Both the position numbers and the translations under genes were made by a program. Below, piece after piece: positions 1 through 12,413 of a DNA stretch of 64,000 nucleotides; position 1 is the stretch's first letter; every line of letters starts with the position of its first letter. Source of the stretch: Gymnothorax reevesii (lineage: Eukaryota > Chordata > Actinopteri > Anguilliformes > Muraenidae); assembly GCA_029721435.1 (NCBI GenBank), contig CM056580.1:24980367-25044366 (forward strand). The letters are read 5' to 3'. Under the pieces are notes generated by a model. It ran no database searches and had not been told where the DNA came from. It was given only the letters and a program-made list of their open reading frames with translations.

Positions 1-175
1 GCTAGCATTAGCATTTTAGCAAAAGCATGTAAGCATTAGCATTGAAACATTAACATGACCCAATTTGTTAATTATACAAGACGGGTTGAGCTGAAATGTC
101 ATTTGATCTCATATTAACATCATAGAGGACACGTACAGTATGAAAACGACCAGATTTTAGCACTCACATTAGATC

Positions 176-336
176 GCTAGCATTAGCATGTTAGCATTTG
201 CATTTTAACATTTATATCACTCAATTTCCATTTTACACAAGAAGGCTTAAACTGAAATGCCATCTGATCTCATGTTAACATCATAGAGGACATGTTAAGT
301 ATGGAAATGACCAGATATTAGCACTTGCATTAGATC
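176..336 (+). repeat. Representative type B monomer, 161 bp
   Basis: Type B has a short 34-bp head with CATGTTAGCATTTGCATT and a body marked by TATATCACTCAATT, CCATTTTACACAAG, AAGGCTTAAACTG, GAAATGCCATC and TCATGTTAACATC. Over the roughly 131 bp after the head I count about 18 differences from type A, all substitutions, so the 14-bp length difference lies wholly in the head. Subtypes differ by TTTCC or TTACC before ATTTTACAC, by GGGTTAAGC or GGCTTAAAC, and by GTTAACATC or GTTATCATC. Confidence 0.95.
272..281. other. 10-bp perfect palindrome in the type B body
   Basis: ATGTTAACAT is its own reverse complement and recurs in most type B monomers. It is broken in type A (ATATTAACAT) and in the B subtype with ATGTTATCAT that precedes GCAGTAGC-type A monomers. 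It is therefore a class-specific symmetric site; no binding protein can be assigned. Confidence 0.7.
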
Positions 337-384
337 GCTAGCATTAGCATTTTAGCATCAGCATGTAAGCATTAGCATTGAAAC
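337..384 (+). repeat. Microrepeat head of a type A monomer
   Basis: The first 48 bp of the monomer consist of TTAGCA-like words (GCTAGCA, TTAGCA, TTTTAGCA, TCAGCATG, TAAGCA, TTAGCA, TTGAAAC). Equivalent heads are 34 bp in type B and 62 bp in type C, an exact 14-bp step. Nearly all length variation in the window is here; the body has only 1-2 bp indels. Slippage or misaligned exchange within the head is the likely source. Confidence 0.85.
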
Positions 385-511
385 ATTAACATGACCCAAT
401 TTGCTTATTATACAAGAAGGGTTAAGCTGAAATGTCATCTGATCTCATATTAACATCATAGAGGACATGTACAGTTTGAAAATGACCAGATATTAGCACT
501 CTTATAACATC
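337..511 (+). repeat. Representative type A monomer, 175 bp
   Basis: Type A has a 48-bp head (337-384) made of imperfect TTAGCA/TCAGCATG microrepeats ending in GAAAC, followed by a body. Diagnostic body words are CATGACCCAATTTGC, AGAAGGGTTAAGCTG, GAAATGTCATC and CATATTAACATC. About 35% G+C by hand count. It usually carries three CpG sites (TCGCTAG, ACGTACAG, AACGACC) in the common form. Most neighbours are type B, making a 336-bp dimer. A frequent subtype has GCAGTAGC instead of GCATTAGC in the head and GCTAATTATAC in the body. Confidence 0.95.
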
Positions 512-700
512 GCTAGCATTAGCAATTTAGCATTGGCATGTTTGAATTAGCCAGTTAGCATTAGCATTCAAACATTAACCTCACCCAATTTGCTTATTAT
601 ACAAGAAGGGTTTAGCTGAAATGTCATCCGATCTAATATTAACATCATAGAGGACAGGTACAGTTTGAAAACGACCAGATATAAGCACTCACATTAGATC
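512..700 (+). repeat. Representative type C monomer, 189 bp (extended head)
   Basis: Type C has a 62-bp head containing GCAATTTAGCATTGGCATG and GAATTAGCCAGTTAGC, 14 bp longer than type A and 28 bp longer than type B. It is preceded by the unusual junction CTTATAACATC. I find 16 copies, starting at 512, 4412, 6456, 8500, 10544, 18301, 20318, 21824, 25535, 28763, 31641, 34008, 36711, 39939, 44511 and 49594; none lies to the right of 49782. Because it occurs once per large unit it is the best landmark for HOR phase: the spacings are 3900, 2044 (three times), 7757, 2017, 1506, 3711, 3228, 2878, 2367, 2703, 3228, 4572 and 5083 bp. Confidence 0.95.
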
Positions 701-824
701 GCTAGCATTAGCATGTTAGCATTAGCATTCAAACATTTATATCACTCAATTTCCATTTTACACAAGAAGGGTTGAGCTGAAATGTCATCTGATCTCATAT
801 TAACATCATAGTGGACTCGTACAG

Positions 825-833
825 TATATAAAA
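825..833 (+). other. TATA-like word TATATAAAA in a monomer subtype
   Basis: A 1-bp gain turns CAGTATGAAAACG into CAGTATATAAAACG, making a match to the TATA-box consensus and a 162-bp monomer. I count 12 copies (near 825, 10857, 29075, 40251, 44824, 49906, 52420, 52919, 54585, 55085, 60973, 61473), each tied to CATAGTGGACTCG. No downstream gene exists, so this is recorded as a sequence mark, not as a promoter. Confidence 0.6.
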
Positions 834-2206
834 CGACCAGATATTAGCACTCACATTAGATCGCTAGCATTAGCATGTTAGCATTTGCATTTAAACATTT
901 ATGTCACTCAATTTCCATTTTACACAAGAAGGCTTAAACTGAAATGCCATCTGATCTCATGTTAACATCATAGAGGACATGTTAAGCATGGAAATGACCA
1001 GATATTAGCACTTGCATTAGATCGCTAGCATTAGCATTTTAGCATCAGCATGTAAGCATTAGCATTGAAACATTATCATGACCCAATTTGCTTATTATAC
1101 AAGAAGGGTTAAGCTGAAATGTCATCTGATCTCATATTAACATCATAGTGGACTCGTACAGTATGAAAACGACCAGATATTAGCACTCACATTAGATCGC
1201 TAGCATTAGCATGTTAGCATTTGCATTCAAACATTTATATCACTCAATTTCCATTTTACACAAGAAGGGTTAAGCTGAAATGCCATCTGATCTCATGTTA
1301 TCATCATAGAGGACACGTTTAGTATGGAAATGACCAGATATTAGCACTTGCATTAGATCGCTAGCATTAGCATTTTAGCATCAGCATGTAAGCAGAAGCA
1401 TTGAAACATTAACATGACCCAATTTGCTAAATATACAAGAAGGGTTGAGCTGAAATGTCATCTGATCTCATATTAACATCATAGAGGACACGTACAGTAT
1501 GAAAACGACCAGATTTTAGCACTCACATTAGATCGCTAGCATTAGCATGTTAGCATTTGCATTTAAACATTAATATCACTCAATTACCATTTTACACAAG
1601 AAGGCTTAAACTGAAATGCCATCTGATCTCATGTTAACATCATTGAGGACACGTTAAGTATGGAAATGACCAGATATTAGCACTTGCATTAGATCGCTAG
1701 CATTAGCATTTTAGCATCAGCATGTAAGCATTAGCATTGAAACATTAACATGACCCAATTTGCTTATTATACAAGAAGGGTTAAGCTGAAATGTCATCTG
1801 ATCTCATATTAACATCATAGAGGACACGTACAGTATGAAAATGACCAGATTTTAGCACTCACATTAGATCGCTAGCATTAGCATGTTAGCATTTGCATTT
1901 AAACATTTATATCACTCAATTACCATTTTACACAAGAAGGCTTAAACTGAAATGCCATCTGCTCTCATGTTAACATCATAGAGGACACGTTAAGTATGGA
2001 AATGACCAGATATTAGCACTTACATTAGATCGCTAGCATTAGCATTTTAGCATCAGCATGTAAGCATTAGCATTGAAACATTAACATGACCCAATTTGCT
2101 TGTCATACAAGAAGGGTTAAGCTGAAATGTCATCTGATCTCATATTAACATCATAGTTGACATGTACAGTTTGAAATTGACCAGATATTAGCACTCGAAT
2201 TAGATT

Positions 2207-2381
2207 GCTAGCATTAGCATTTTTGCATCAGTATGTTAGCATTAGCATTGATACATTAACATTACCCAATTTGCTTATTATACAAGAAGGGTTAAGCTGA
2301 AATGTCATCTGATCTCATATTAACATCATAGAGGACACGTACAGTATGAAAACGACCAGATTTTAGCACTCACATTAGATC
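2207..2381 (+). repeat. Representative type A' monomer, 175 bp (T5 head)
   Basis: A' has the type A length and body but its head reads GCATTTTTGCATCAGTATG and continues into CATTGATACATTAACAT. It is always entered from a monomer ending in GAATTAGATT (usually CACTCG before it) rather than CACATTAGATC, so the two neighbours travel together. It follows a type A monomer directly, breaking the A-B alternation. Further copies start at 2718, 3565, 4762, 5609, 12239, 13422, 16635, 23022, 30458, 41634, 46206, 56468 and 62856, among others. At 27916, 39092 and 43664 the T5 run is replaced by TTAATG. Confidence 0.9.
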
Positions 2382-3900
2382 GCTAGCATTAGCATGTTAG
2401 CATTTGCATTTTAACATTTATATCACTCAATTAGCATTTTACACAAGAAGGCTTAAACTGAAATGCCATCTGCTCTCATGTTAACATCATAGAGGACACG
2501 TTAAGTATGGAAATGACCAGATATTAGCACTTACATTAGATCGCTAGCATTAGCATTTTAGCATCAGCATGTAAGCATTAGCATTGAAACATTAACATGA
2601 CCCAATTTGCTTATTATACAAGAAGGGTGAAGCTGAAATGTCATCTGATCTCATATTAACATCATAGAGGACATGTACAGTTTGAAAATGACCAGATATT
2701 AGCACTCGAATTAGATTGCTAGCATTAGCATTTTTGCATCAGTATGTTAGCATTAGCATTGATACATTAACATTACCCAATTTGCTTATTATTCAAGAAG
2801 GGTTAAGCTGAAATGTCATCTGATCTCATATTAACATCATAGAGGACACGTACAGTATGAAAACGACCAGTTATTAGCACTCACATTAGATCGCTAGCAT
2901 TAGCATGTTAGCATTAGCATTCAAACATTTATATCACTCAATTTCCATTTTACACAAGAAGGGTTAAGCTGAAATGCCATCTGATCTCATGTTATCATCA
3001 TAGAGGACACGTTAAGTATGGAAATGACCAGATATTAGCACTTGCATTAGATCGCTAGCATTAGCATTTTAGCATCAGCATGTAAGCAGTAGCATTGAAA
3101 CATTAACATGACCCAATTTGCTAATTATACAAGAAGGGTTAAGCTGAAATGTCATCTGATCTCATATTAACATCATAGAGGACACGTACAGTATGAAAAC
3201 GACCAGATTTTAGCACTCACATTAGATCGCTAGCATTAGCATGTTAGCATTTGCATTTAAACATTTATATCACTCAATTACCATTTTACACAAGAAGGCT
3301 TAAACTGAAATGCCATCTGCTCTCATGTTAACATCATAGAGGACACGTTAAGTATGGAAATGACCAGATATTAGCACTTACATTAGATCGCTAGCATTAG
3401 CATTTTAGCATCAGCATGTAAGCATTAGCATTGAAACATTAACGTGACCCAATTTGCTTATTATACAAGAAGGGTTAAGCTGAAATGTCATCTGATCTCA
3501 TATTAACATCATAGAGGACATGTACAGTTTGAAAATGACCAGATATTAGCACTCGAATTAGATTGCTAGCATTAGCATTTTTGCATCAGTATGTTAGCAT
3601 TAGCATTGATACATTAACATCACCCAATTTGCTTATTATACAAGAAGGGTTAAGCTGAAATGTCATCTGATCTCATATTAACATGATAGAGGACACGTAC
3701 AGTATGAAAACGACCAGATATTAGCACTCACATTAGATCGCTAGCATTAGCATGTTAGCATTAGCATTCAAACATTTATATCACTCAATTTCCATTTTAC
3801 ACAAGAAGGGTTAAGCTGAAATGCCATCTGATCTCATGTTATCATCATAGAGGACACGTTAAGGATGGAAATGACCAGATATTAGCACTTGCATTAGATC

Positions 3901-5944
3901 GCTAGCATTAGCATTTTAGCAAAAGCATGTAAGCATTAGCATTGAAACATTAACATGACCCAATTTGTTAATTATACAAGACGGGTTGAGCTGAAATGTC
4001 ATTTGATCTCATATTAACATCATAGAGGACACGTACAGTATGAAAACGACCAGATTTTAGCACTCACATTAGATCGCTAGCATTAGCATGTTAGCATTTG
4101 CATTTTAACATTTATATCACTCAATTTCCATTTTACACAAGAAGGCTTAAACTGAAATGCCATCTGATCTCATGTTAACATCATAGAGGACATGTTAAGT
4201 ATGGAAATGACCAGATATTAGCACTTGCATTAGATCGCTAGCATTAGCATTTTAGCATCAGCATGTAAGCATTGGCATTGAAACATTAACATGACCCAAT
4301 TTGCTTATTATACAAGAAGGGTTAAGCTGAAATGTCATCTGATCTCATATTAACATCATAGAGGACATGTACAGTTTGAAAATGACCAGATATTAGCACT
4401 CTTATAACATCGCTAGCATTAGCAATTTAGCATTGGCATGTTTGAATTAGCCAGTTAGCATTAGCATTCAAACATTAACCTCACCCAATTTGCTTATTAT
4501 ACAAGAAGGGTTTAGCTGAAATGTCATCCGATCTAATATTAACATCATAGAGGACAGGTACAGTTTGAAAACGACCAGATATAAGCACTCACATTAGATC
4601 GCTAGCATTAGCATGTTAGCATTAGCATTCAAACATTTATATCACTCAATTTCCATTTTACACAAGAAGGGTTGAGCTGAAATGTCATCTGATCTCATAT
4701 TAACATCATAGAGGACATGTACAGTTTGAAAATGACCAGATATTAGCACTCGAATTAGATTGCTAGCATTAGCATTTTTGCATCAGTATGTTAGCATTAG
4801 CATTGATACATTAACATTACCCAATTTGCTTATTATTCAAGAAGGGTTAAGCTGAAATGTCATCTGATCTCATATTAACATCATAGAGGACACGTACAGT
4901 ATGAAAACGACCAGTTATTAGCACTCACATTAGATCGCTAGCATTAGCATGTTAGCATTAGCATTCAAACATTTATATCACTCAATTTCCATTTTACACA
5001 AGAAGGGTTAAGCTGAAATGCCATCTGATCTCATGTTATCATCATAGAGGACACGTTAAGTATGGAAATGACCAGATATTAGCACTTGCATTAGATCGCT
5101 AGCATTAGCATTTTAGCATCAGCATGTAAGCAGTAGCATTGAAACATTAACATGACCCAATTTGCTAATTATACAAGAAGGGTTAAGCTGAAATGTCATC
5201 TGATCTCATATTAACATCATAGAGGACACGTACAGTATGAAAACGACCAGATTTTAGCACTCACATTAGATCGCTAGCATTAGCATGTTAGCATTTGCAT
5301 TTAAACATTTATATCACTCAATTACCATTTTACACAAGAAGGCTTAAACTGAAATGCCATCTGCTCTCATGTTAACATCATAGAGGACACGTTAAGTATG
5401 GAAATGACCAGATATTAGCACTTACATTAGATCGCTAGCATTAGCATTTTAGCATCAGCATGTAAGCATTAGCATTGAAACATTAACGTGACCCAATTTG
5501 CTTATTATACAAGAAGGGTTAAGCTGAAATGTCATCTGATCTCATATTAACATCATAGAGGACATGTACAGTTTGAAAATGACCAGATATTAGCACTCGA
5601 ATTAGATTGCTAGCATTAGCATTTTTGCATCAGTATGTTAGCATTAGCATTGATACATTAACATCATCCAATTTGCTTATTATACAAGAAGGGTTAAGCT
5701 GAAATGTCATCTGATCTCATATTAACATGATAGAGGACACGTACAGTATGAAAACGACCAGATATTAGCACTGACATTAGATCGCTAGCATTAGCATGTT
5801 AGCATTAGCATTCAAACATTTATATCACTCAATTTCCATTTTACACAAGAAGGGTTAAGCTGAAATGCCATCTGATCTCATGTTATCATCATAGAGGACA
5901 CGTTAAGTATGGAAATGACCAGATATTAGCACTTGCATTAGATC
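3901..5944. repeat. 12-mer HOR of 2044 bp, copy 1
   Basis: Monomer order is A, B, A, C, B, A', B, A, B, A, A', B with starts 3901, 4076, 4237, 4412, 4601, 4762, 4937, 5098, 5273, 5434, 5609, 5784. The first monomer is the AAAAGCATG/ACGGG subtype. The third has GCATTGGCATT in the head. The fifth is chimeric (see 4601). A private difference from copies 2 and 3 is CATCATCCAATT near 5660 where they have CATCACCCAATT. Confidence 0.95.
4601..4761 (+). other. Chimeric monomer in the 2044-bp HOR
   Basis: The left part equals the 162-bp monomer at 701 (GCATTAGCATTCAAAC, GGGTTGAGCTG), but where 701 continues CATAGTGGACTCG and TATATAAAA this one reads CATAGAGGACATG and GTTTGAAAATG and enters an A' monomer. 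It is the point where the 2044-bp unit skips monomers present in block 1. The same join is at 6645 and 8689, so it predates the triplication. Confidence 0.8.
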
Positions 5945-7988
5945 GCTAGCATTAGCATTTTAGCAAAAGCATGTAAGCATTAGCATTGAAACATTAACAT
6001 GACCCAATTTGTTAATTATACAAGACGGGTTGAGCTGAAATGTCATTTGATCTCATATTAACATCATAGAGGACACGTACAGTATGAAAACGACCAGATT
6101 TTAGCACTCACATTAGATCGCTAGCATTAGCATGTTAGCATTTGCATTTTAACATTTATATCACTCAATTTCCATTTTACACAAGAAGGCTTAAACTGAA
6201 ATGCCATCTGATCTCATGTTAACATCATAGAGGACATGTTAAGTATGGAAATGACCAGATATTAGCACTTGCATTAGATCGCTAGCATTAGCATTTTAGC
6301 ATCAGCATGTAAGCATTGGCATTGAAACATTAACATGACCCAATTTGCTTATTATACAAGAAGGGTTAAGCTGAAATGTCATCTGATCTCATATTAACAT
6401 CATAGAGGACATGTACAGTTTGAAAATGACCAGATATTAGCACTCTTATAACATCGCTAGCATTAGCAATTTAGCATTGGCATGTTTGAATTAGCCAGTT
6501 AGCATTAGCATTCAAACATTAACCTCACCCAATTTGCTTATTATACAAGAAGGGTTTAGCTGAAATGTCATCCGATCTAATATTAACATCATAGAGGACA
6601 GGTACAGTTTGAAAACGACCAGATATAAGCACTCACATTAGATCGCTAGCATTAGCATGTTAGCATTAGCATTCAAACATTTATATCACTCAATTTCCAT
6701 TTTACACAAGAAGGGTTGAGCTGAAATGTCATCTGATCTCATATTAACATCATAGAGGACATGTACAGTTTGAAAATGACCAGATATTAGCACTCGAATT
6801 AGATTGCTAGCATTAGCATTTTTGCATCAGTATGTTAGCATTAGCATTGATACATTAACATTACCCAATTTGCTTATTATTCAAGAAGGGTTAAGCTGAA
6901 ATGTCATCTGATCTCATATTAACATCATAGAGGACACGTACAGTATGAAAACGACCAGTTATTAGCACTCACATTAGATCGCTAGCATTAGCATGTTAGC
7001 ATTAGCATTCAAACATTTATATCACTCAATTTCCATTTTACACAAGAAGGGTTAAGCTGAAATGCCATCTGATCTCATGTTATCATCATAGAGGACACGT
7101 TAAGTATGGAAATGACCAGATATTAGCACTTGCATTAGATCGCTAGCATTAGCATTTTAGCATCAGCATGTAAGCAGTAGCATTGAAACATTAACATGAC
7201 CCAATTTGCTAATTATACAAGAAGGGTTAAGCTGAAATGTCATCTGATCTCATATTAACATCATAGAGGACACGTACAGTATGAAAACGACCAGATTTTA
7301 GCACTCACATTAGATCGCTAGCATTAGCATGTTAGCATTTGCATTTAAACATTTATATCACTCAATTACCATTTTACACAAGAAGGCTTAAACTGAAATG
7401 CCATCTGCTCTCATGTTAACATCATAGAGGACACGTTAAGTATGGAAATGACCAGATATTAGCACTTACATTAGATCGCTAGCATTAGCATTTTAGCATC
7501 AGCATGTAAGCATTAGCATTGAAACATTAACGTGACCCAATTTGCTTATTATACAAGAAGGGTTAAGCTGAAATGTCATCTGATCTCATATTAACATCAT
7601 AGAGGACATGTACAGTTTGAAAATGACCAGATATTAGCACTCGAATTAGATTGCTAGCATTAGCATTTTTGCATCAGTATGTTAGCATTAGCATTGATAC
7701 ATTAACATCACCCAATTTGCTTATTATACAAGAAGGGTTAAGCTGAAATGTCATCTGATCTCATATTAACATGATAGAGGACACGTACAGTATGAAAACG
7801 ACCAGATATTAGCACTGACATTAGATCGCTAGCATTAGCATGTTAGCATTAGCATTCAAACATTTATATCACTCAATTTCCATTTTACACAAGAAGGGTT
7901 AAGCTGAAATGCCATCTGATCTCATGTTATCATCATAGAGGACACGTTAAGTATGGAAATGACCAGATATTAGCACTTGCATTAGATC
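5945..7988. repeat. 12-mer HOR of 2044 bp, copy 2
   Basis: Same monomer order and lengths as copy 1. By eye I find one difference from copy 1 (near 7705) and one from copy 3 (GCATTGGCATT against GCATTAGCATT in the third monomer). It shares the rare GCACTGACATTAG junction before the last monomer with the other two copies. Divergence this low means very recent duplication, gene conversion, or an assembly artefact. Confidence 0.95.
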
Positions 7989-10032
7989 GCTAGCATTAGC
8001 ATTTTAGCAAAAGCATGTAAGCATTAGCATTGAAACATTAACATGACCCAATTTGTTAATTATACAAGACGGGTTGAGCTGAAATGTCATTTGATCTCAT
8101 ATTAACATCATAGAGGACACGTACAGTATGAAAACGACCAGATTTTAGCACTCACATTAGATCGCTAGCATTAGCATGTTAGCATTTGCATTTTAACATT
8201 TATATCACTCAATTTCCATTTTACACAAGAAGGCTTAAACTGAAATGCCATCTGATCTCATGTTAACATCATAGAGGACATGTTAAGTATGGAAATGACC
8301 AGATATTAGCACTTGCATTAGATCGCTAGCATTAGCATTTTAGCATCAGCATGTAAGCATTAGCATTGAAACATTAACATGACCCAATTTGCTTATTATA
8401 CAAGAAGGGTTAAGCTGAAATGTCATCTGATCTCATATTAACATCATAGAGGACATGTACAGTTTGAAAATGACCAGATATTAGCACTCTTATAACATCG
8501 CTAGCATTAGCAATTTAGCATTGGCATGTTTGAATTAGCCAGTTAGCATTAGCATTCAAACATTAACCTCACCCAATTTGCTTATTATACAAGAAGGGTT
8601 TAGCTGAAATGTCATCCGATCTAATATTAACATCATAGAGGACAGGTACAGTTTGAAAACGACCAGATATAAGCACTCACATTAGATCGCTAGCATTAGC
8701 ATGTTAGCATTAGCATTCAAACATTTATATCACTCAATTTCCATTTTACACAAGAAGGGTTGAGCTGAAATGTCATCTGATCTCATATTAACATCATAGA
8801 GGACATGTACAGTTTGAAAATGACCAGATATTAGCACTCGAATTAGATTGCTAGCATTAGCATTTTTGCATCAGTATGTTAGCATTAGCATTGATACATT
8901 AACATTACCCAATTTGCTTATTATTCAAGAAGGGTTAAGCTGAAATGTCATCTGATCTCATATTAACATCATAGAGGACACGTACAGTATGAAAACGACC
9001 AGTTATTAGCACTCACATTAGATCGCTAGCATTAGCATGTTAGCATTAGCATTCAAACATTTATATCACTCAATTTCCATTTTACACAAGAAGGGTTAAG
9101 CTGAAATGCCATCTGATCTCATGTTATCATCATAGAGGACACGTTAAGTATGGAAATGACCAGATATTAGCACTTGCATTAGATCGCTAGCATTAGCATT
9201 TTAGCATCAGCATGTAAGCAGTAGCATTGAAACATTAACATGACCCAATTTGCTAATTATACAAGAAGGGTTAAGCTGAAATGTCATCTGATCTCATATT
9301 AACATCATAGAGGACACGTACAGTATGAAAACGACCAGATTTTAGCACTCACATTAGATCGCTAGCATTAGCATGTTAGCATTTGCATTTAAACATTTAT
9401 ATCACTCAATTACCATTTTACACAAGAAGGCTTAAACTGAAATGCCATCTGCTCTCATGTTAACATCATAGAGGACACGTTAAGTATGGAAATGACCAGA
9501 TATTAGCACTTACATTAGATCGCTAGCATTAGCATTTTAGCATCAGCATGTAAGCATTAGCATTGAAACATTAACGTGACCCAATTTGCTTATTATACAA
9601 GAAGGGTTAAGCTGAAATGTCATCTGATCTCATATTAACATCATAGAGGACATGTACAGTTTGAAAATGACCAGATATTAGCACTCGAATTAGATTGCTA
9701 GCATTAGCATTTTTGCATCAGTATGTTAGCATTAGCATTGATACATTAACATCACCCAATTTGCTTATTATACAAGAAGGGTTAAGCTGAAATGTCATCT
9801 GATCTCATATTAACATGATAGAGGACACGTACAGTATGAAAACGACCAGATATTAGCACTGACATTAGATCGCTAGCATTAGCATGTTAGCATTAGCATT
9901 CAAACATTTATATCACTCAATTTCCATTTTACACAAGAAGGGTTAAGCTGAAATGCCATCTGATCTCATGTTATCATCATAGAGGACACGTTAAGTATGG
10001 AAATGACCAGATATTAGCACTTGCATTAGATC
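7989..10032. repeat. 12-mer HOR of 2044 bp, copy 3
   Basis: Third consecutive copy with identical length. It keeps GCATTAGCATT in the third monomer like block 1 and like 10033-12413. A fourth unit begins at 10033 with the same first four monomers but then follows the block 1 order. Confidence 0.95.
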
Positions 10033-12413
10033 GCTAGCATTAGCATTTTAGCAAAAGCATGTAAGCATTAGCATTGAAACATTAACATGACCCAATTTGT
10101 TAATTATACAAGACGGGTTGAGCTGAAATGTCATTTGATCTCATATTAACATCATAGAGGACACGTACAGTATGAAAACGACCAGATTTTAGCACTCACA
10201 TTAGATCGCTAGCATTAGCATGTTAGCATTTGCATTTTAACATTTATATCACTCAATTTCCATTTTACACAAGAAGGGTTAAGCTGAAATGCCATCTGAT
10301 CTCATGTTAACATCATAGAGGACATGTTAAGTATGGAAATGACCAGATATTAGCACTTGCATTAGATCGCTAGCATTAGCATTTTAGCATCAGCATGTAA
10401 GCATTAGCATTGAAACATTAACATGACCCAATTTGCTTATTATACAAGAAGGGTTAAGCTGAAATGTCATCTGATCTCATATTAACATCATAGAGGACAT
10501 GTACAGTTTGAAAATGACCAGATATTAGCACTCTTATAACATCGCTAGCATTAGCAATTTAGCATTGGCATGTTTGAATTAGCCAGTTAGCATTAGCATT
10601 CAAACATTAACCTCACCCAATTTGCTTATTATACAAGAAGGGTTTAGCTGAAATGTCATCCGATCTAATATTAACATCATAGAGGACAGGTACAGTTTGA
10701 AAACGACCAGATATAAGCACTCACATTAGATCGCTAGCATTAGCATGTTAGCATTAGCATTCAAACATTTATATCACTCAATTTCCATTTTACACAAGAA
10801 GGGTTGAGCTGAAATGTCATCTGATCTCATATTAACATCATAGTGGACTCGTACAGTATATAAAACGACCAGATATTAGCACTCACATTAGATCGCTAGC
10901 ATTAGCATGTTAGCATTTGCATTTAAACATTTATGTCACTCAATTTCCATTTTACACAAGAAGGCTTAAACTGAAATGCCATCTGATCTCATGTTAACAT
11001 CATAGAGGACATGTTAAGCATGGAAATGACCAGATATTAGCACTTGCATTAGATCGCTAGCATTAGCATTTTAGCATCAGCATGTAAGCATTAGCATTGA
11101 AACATTATCATGACCCAATTTGCTTATTATACAAGAAGGGTTAAGCTGAAATGTCATCTGATCTCATATTAACATCATAGTGGACTCGTACAGTATGAAA
11201 ACGACCAGATATTAGCACTCACATTAGATCGCTAGCATTAGCATGTTAGCATTTGCATTCAAACATTTATATCACTCAATTTCCATTTTACACAAGAAGG
11301 GTTAAGCTGAAATGCCATCTGATCTCATGTTATCATCATAGAGGACACGTTTAGTATGGAAATGACCAGATATTAGCACTTGCATTAGATCGCTAGCATT
11401 AGCATTTTAGCATCAGCATGTAAGCAGAAGCATTGAAACATTAACATGACCCAATTTGCTAAATATACAAGAAGGGTTGAGCTGAAATGTCATCTGATCT
11501 CATATTAACATCATAGAGGACACGTACAGTATGAAAACGACCAGATTTTAGCACTCACATTAGATCGCTAGCATTAGCATGTTAGCATTTGCATTTAAAC
11601 ATTAATATCACTCAATTACCATTTTACACAAGAAGGCTTAAACTGAAATGCCATCTTATCTCATGTTAACATCATTGAGGACACGTTAAGTATGGAAATG
11701 ACCAGATATTAGCACTTGCATTAGATCGCTAGCATTAGCATTTTAGCATCAGCATGTAAGCATTAGCATTGAAACATTAACATGACCCAATTTGCTTATT
11801 ATACAAGAAGGGTTAAGCTGAAATGTCATCTGATCTCATATTAACATCATAGAGGACACGTACAGTATGAAAATGACCAGATTTTAGCACTCACATTAGA
11901 TCGCTAGCATTAGCATGTTAGCATTTGCATTTAAACATTTATATCACTCAATTACCATTTTACACAAGAAGGCTTAAACTGAAATGCCATCTGCTCTCAT
12001 GTTAACATCATAGAGGACACGTTAAGTATGGAAATGACCAGATATTAGCACTTACATTAGATCGCTAGCATTAGCATTTTAGCATCAGCATGTAAGCATT
12101 AGCATTGAAACATTAACATGACCCAATTTGCTTGTCATACAAGAAGGGTTAAGCTGAAATGTCATCTGATCTCATATTAACATCATAGTTGACATGTACA
12201 GTTTGAAAATGACCAGATATTAGCACTCGAATTAGATTGCTAGCATTAGCATTTTTGCATCAGTATGTTAGCATTAGCATTGATACATTAACATTACCCA
12301 ATTTGCTTATTATACAAGAAGGGTTAAGCTGAAATGTCATCTGATCTCATATTAACATCATAGAGGACACGTACAGTATGAAAACGACCAGATATTAGCA
12401 CTCACATTATATC
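10033..12413. repeat. Second copy of 1-2381 (offset 10032 bp), 14 monomers
   Basis: Monomer starts are those of 1-2381 plus 10032 (10033, 10208, 10369, 10544, 10733, 10895, 11056, 11231, 11392, 11567, 11728, 11903, 12064, 12239). Shared rare marks include TATATAAAACG near 10856, GCAGAAGC near 11423 and CATAGTTGACATG near 12186. The two diverge at about 2355 and 12387, where the left copy has CCAGATTTTAGC and the right copy CCAGATATTAGC then CATTATATCG. The last seven monomers (11231-12413) also serve as a diverged first unit of the 1183-bp array. Confidence 0.9.

Larger units (their letters stand above)
1..3900. repeat. Block 1: 23 monomers, 3900 bp
   Basis: Monomer starts: 1, 176, 337, 512, 701, 863, 1024, 1199, 1360, 1535, 1696, 1871, 2032, 2207, 2382, 2543, 2718, 2893, 3054, 3229, 3390, 3565, 3740. 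The first monomer carries the rare AAAAGCATG head and ACGGGTTGAG body. Positions 1-811 match 3901-4711 with one difference seen; 1-2381 match 10033-12413. Within it, 2207-2717 and 2718-3228 are related by a 511-bp, three-monomer shift (A'-B-A). The window starts exactly at a monomer boundary, so the true left end of the block is unknown. Confidence 0.9.

Noticed and set aside
395..412. CCAAT-box-like ACCCAATTTGC
   Set aside because: It is a fixed part of every type A body with no gene nearby; treated as monomer sequence.
421..430. Telomere-like GGGTTA
   Set aside because: AGGGTTAAG occurs once per type A monomer and is never tandem, so it is a chance six-base match.
3961..3995. CENP-B box candidate around ACGGGTTG in the AAAAGCATG monomers
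   Set aside because: The A and CGGG positions of the vertebrate core fit, but the required TTCG is ATTA. Most monomers read AAGGG instead. I saw no full match on either strand.
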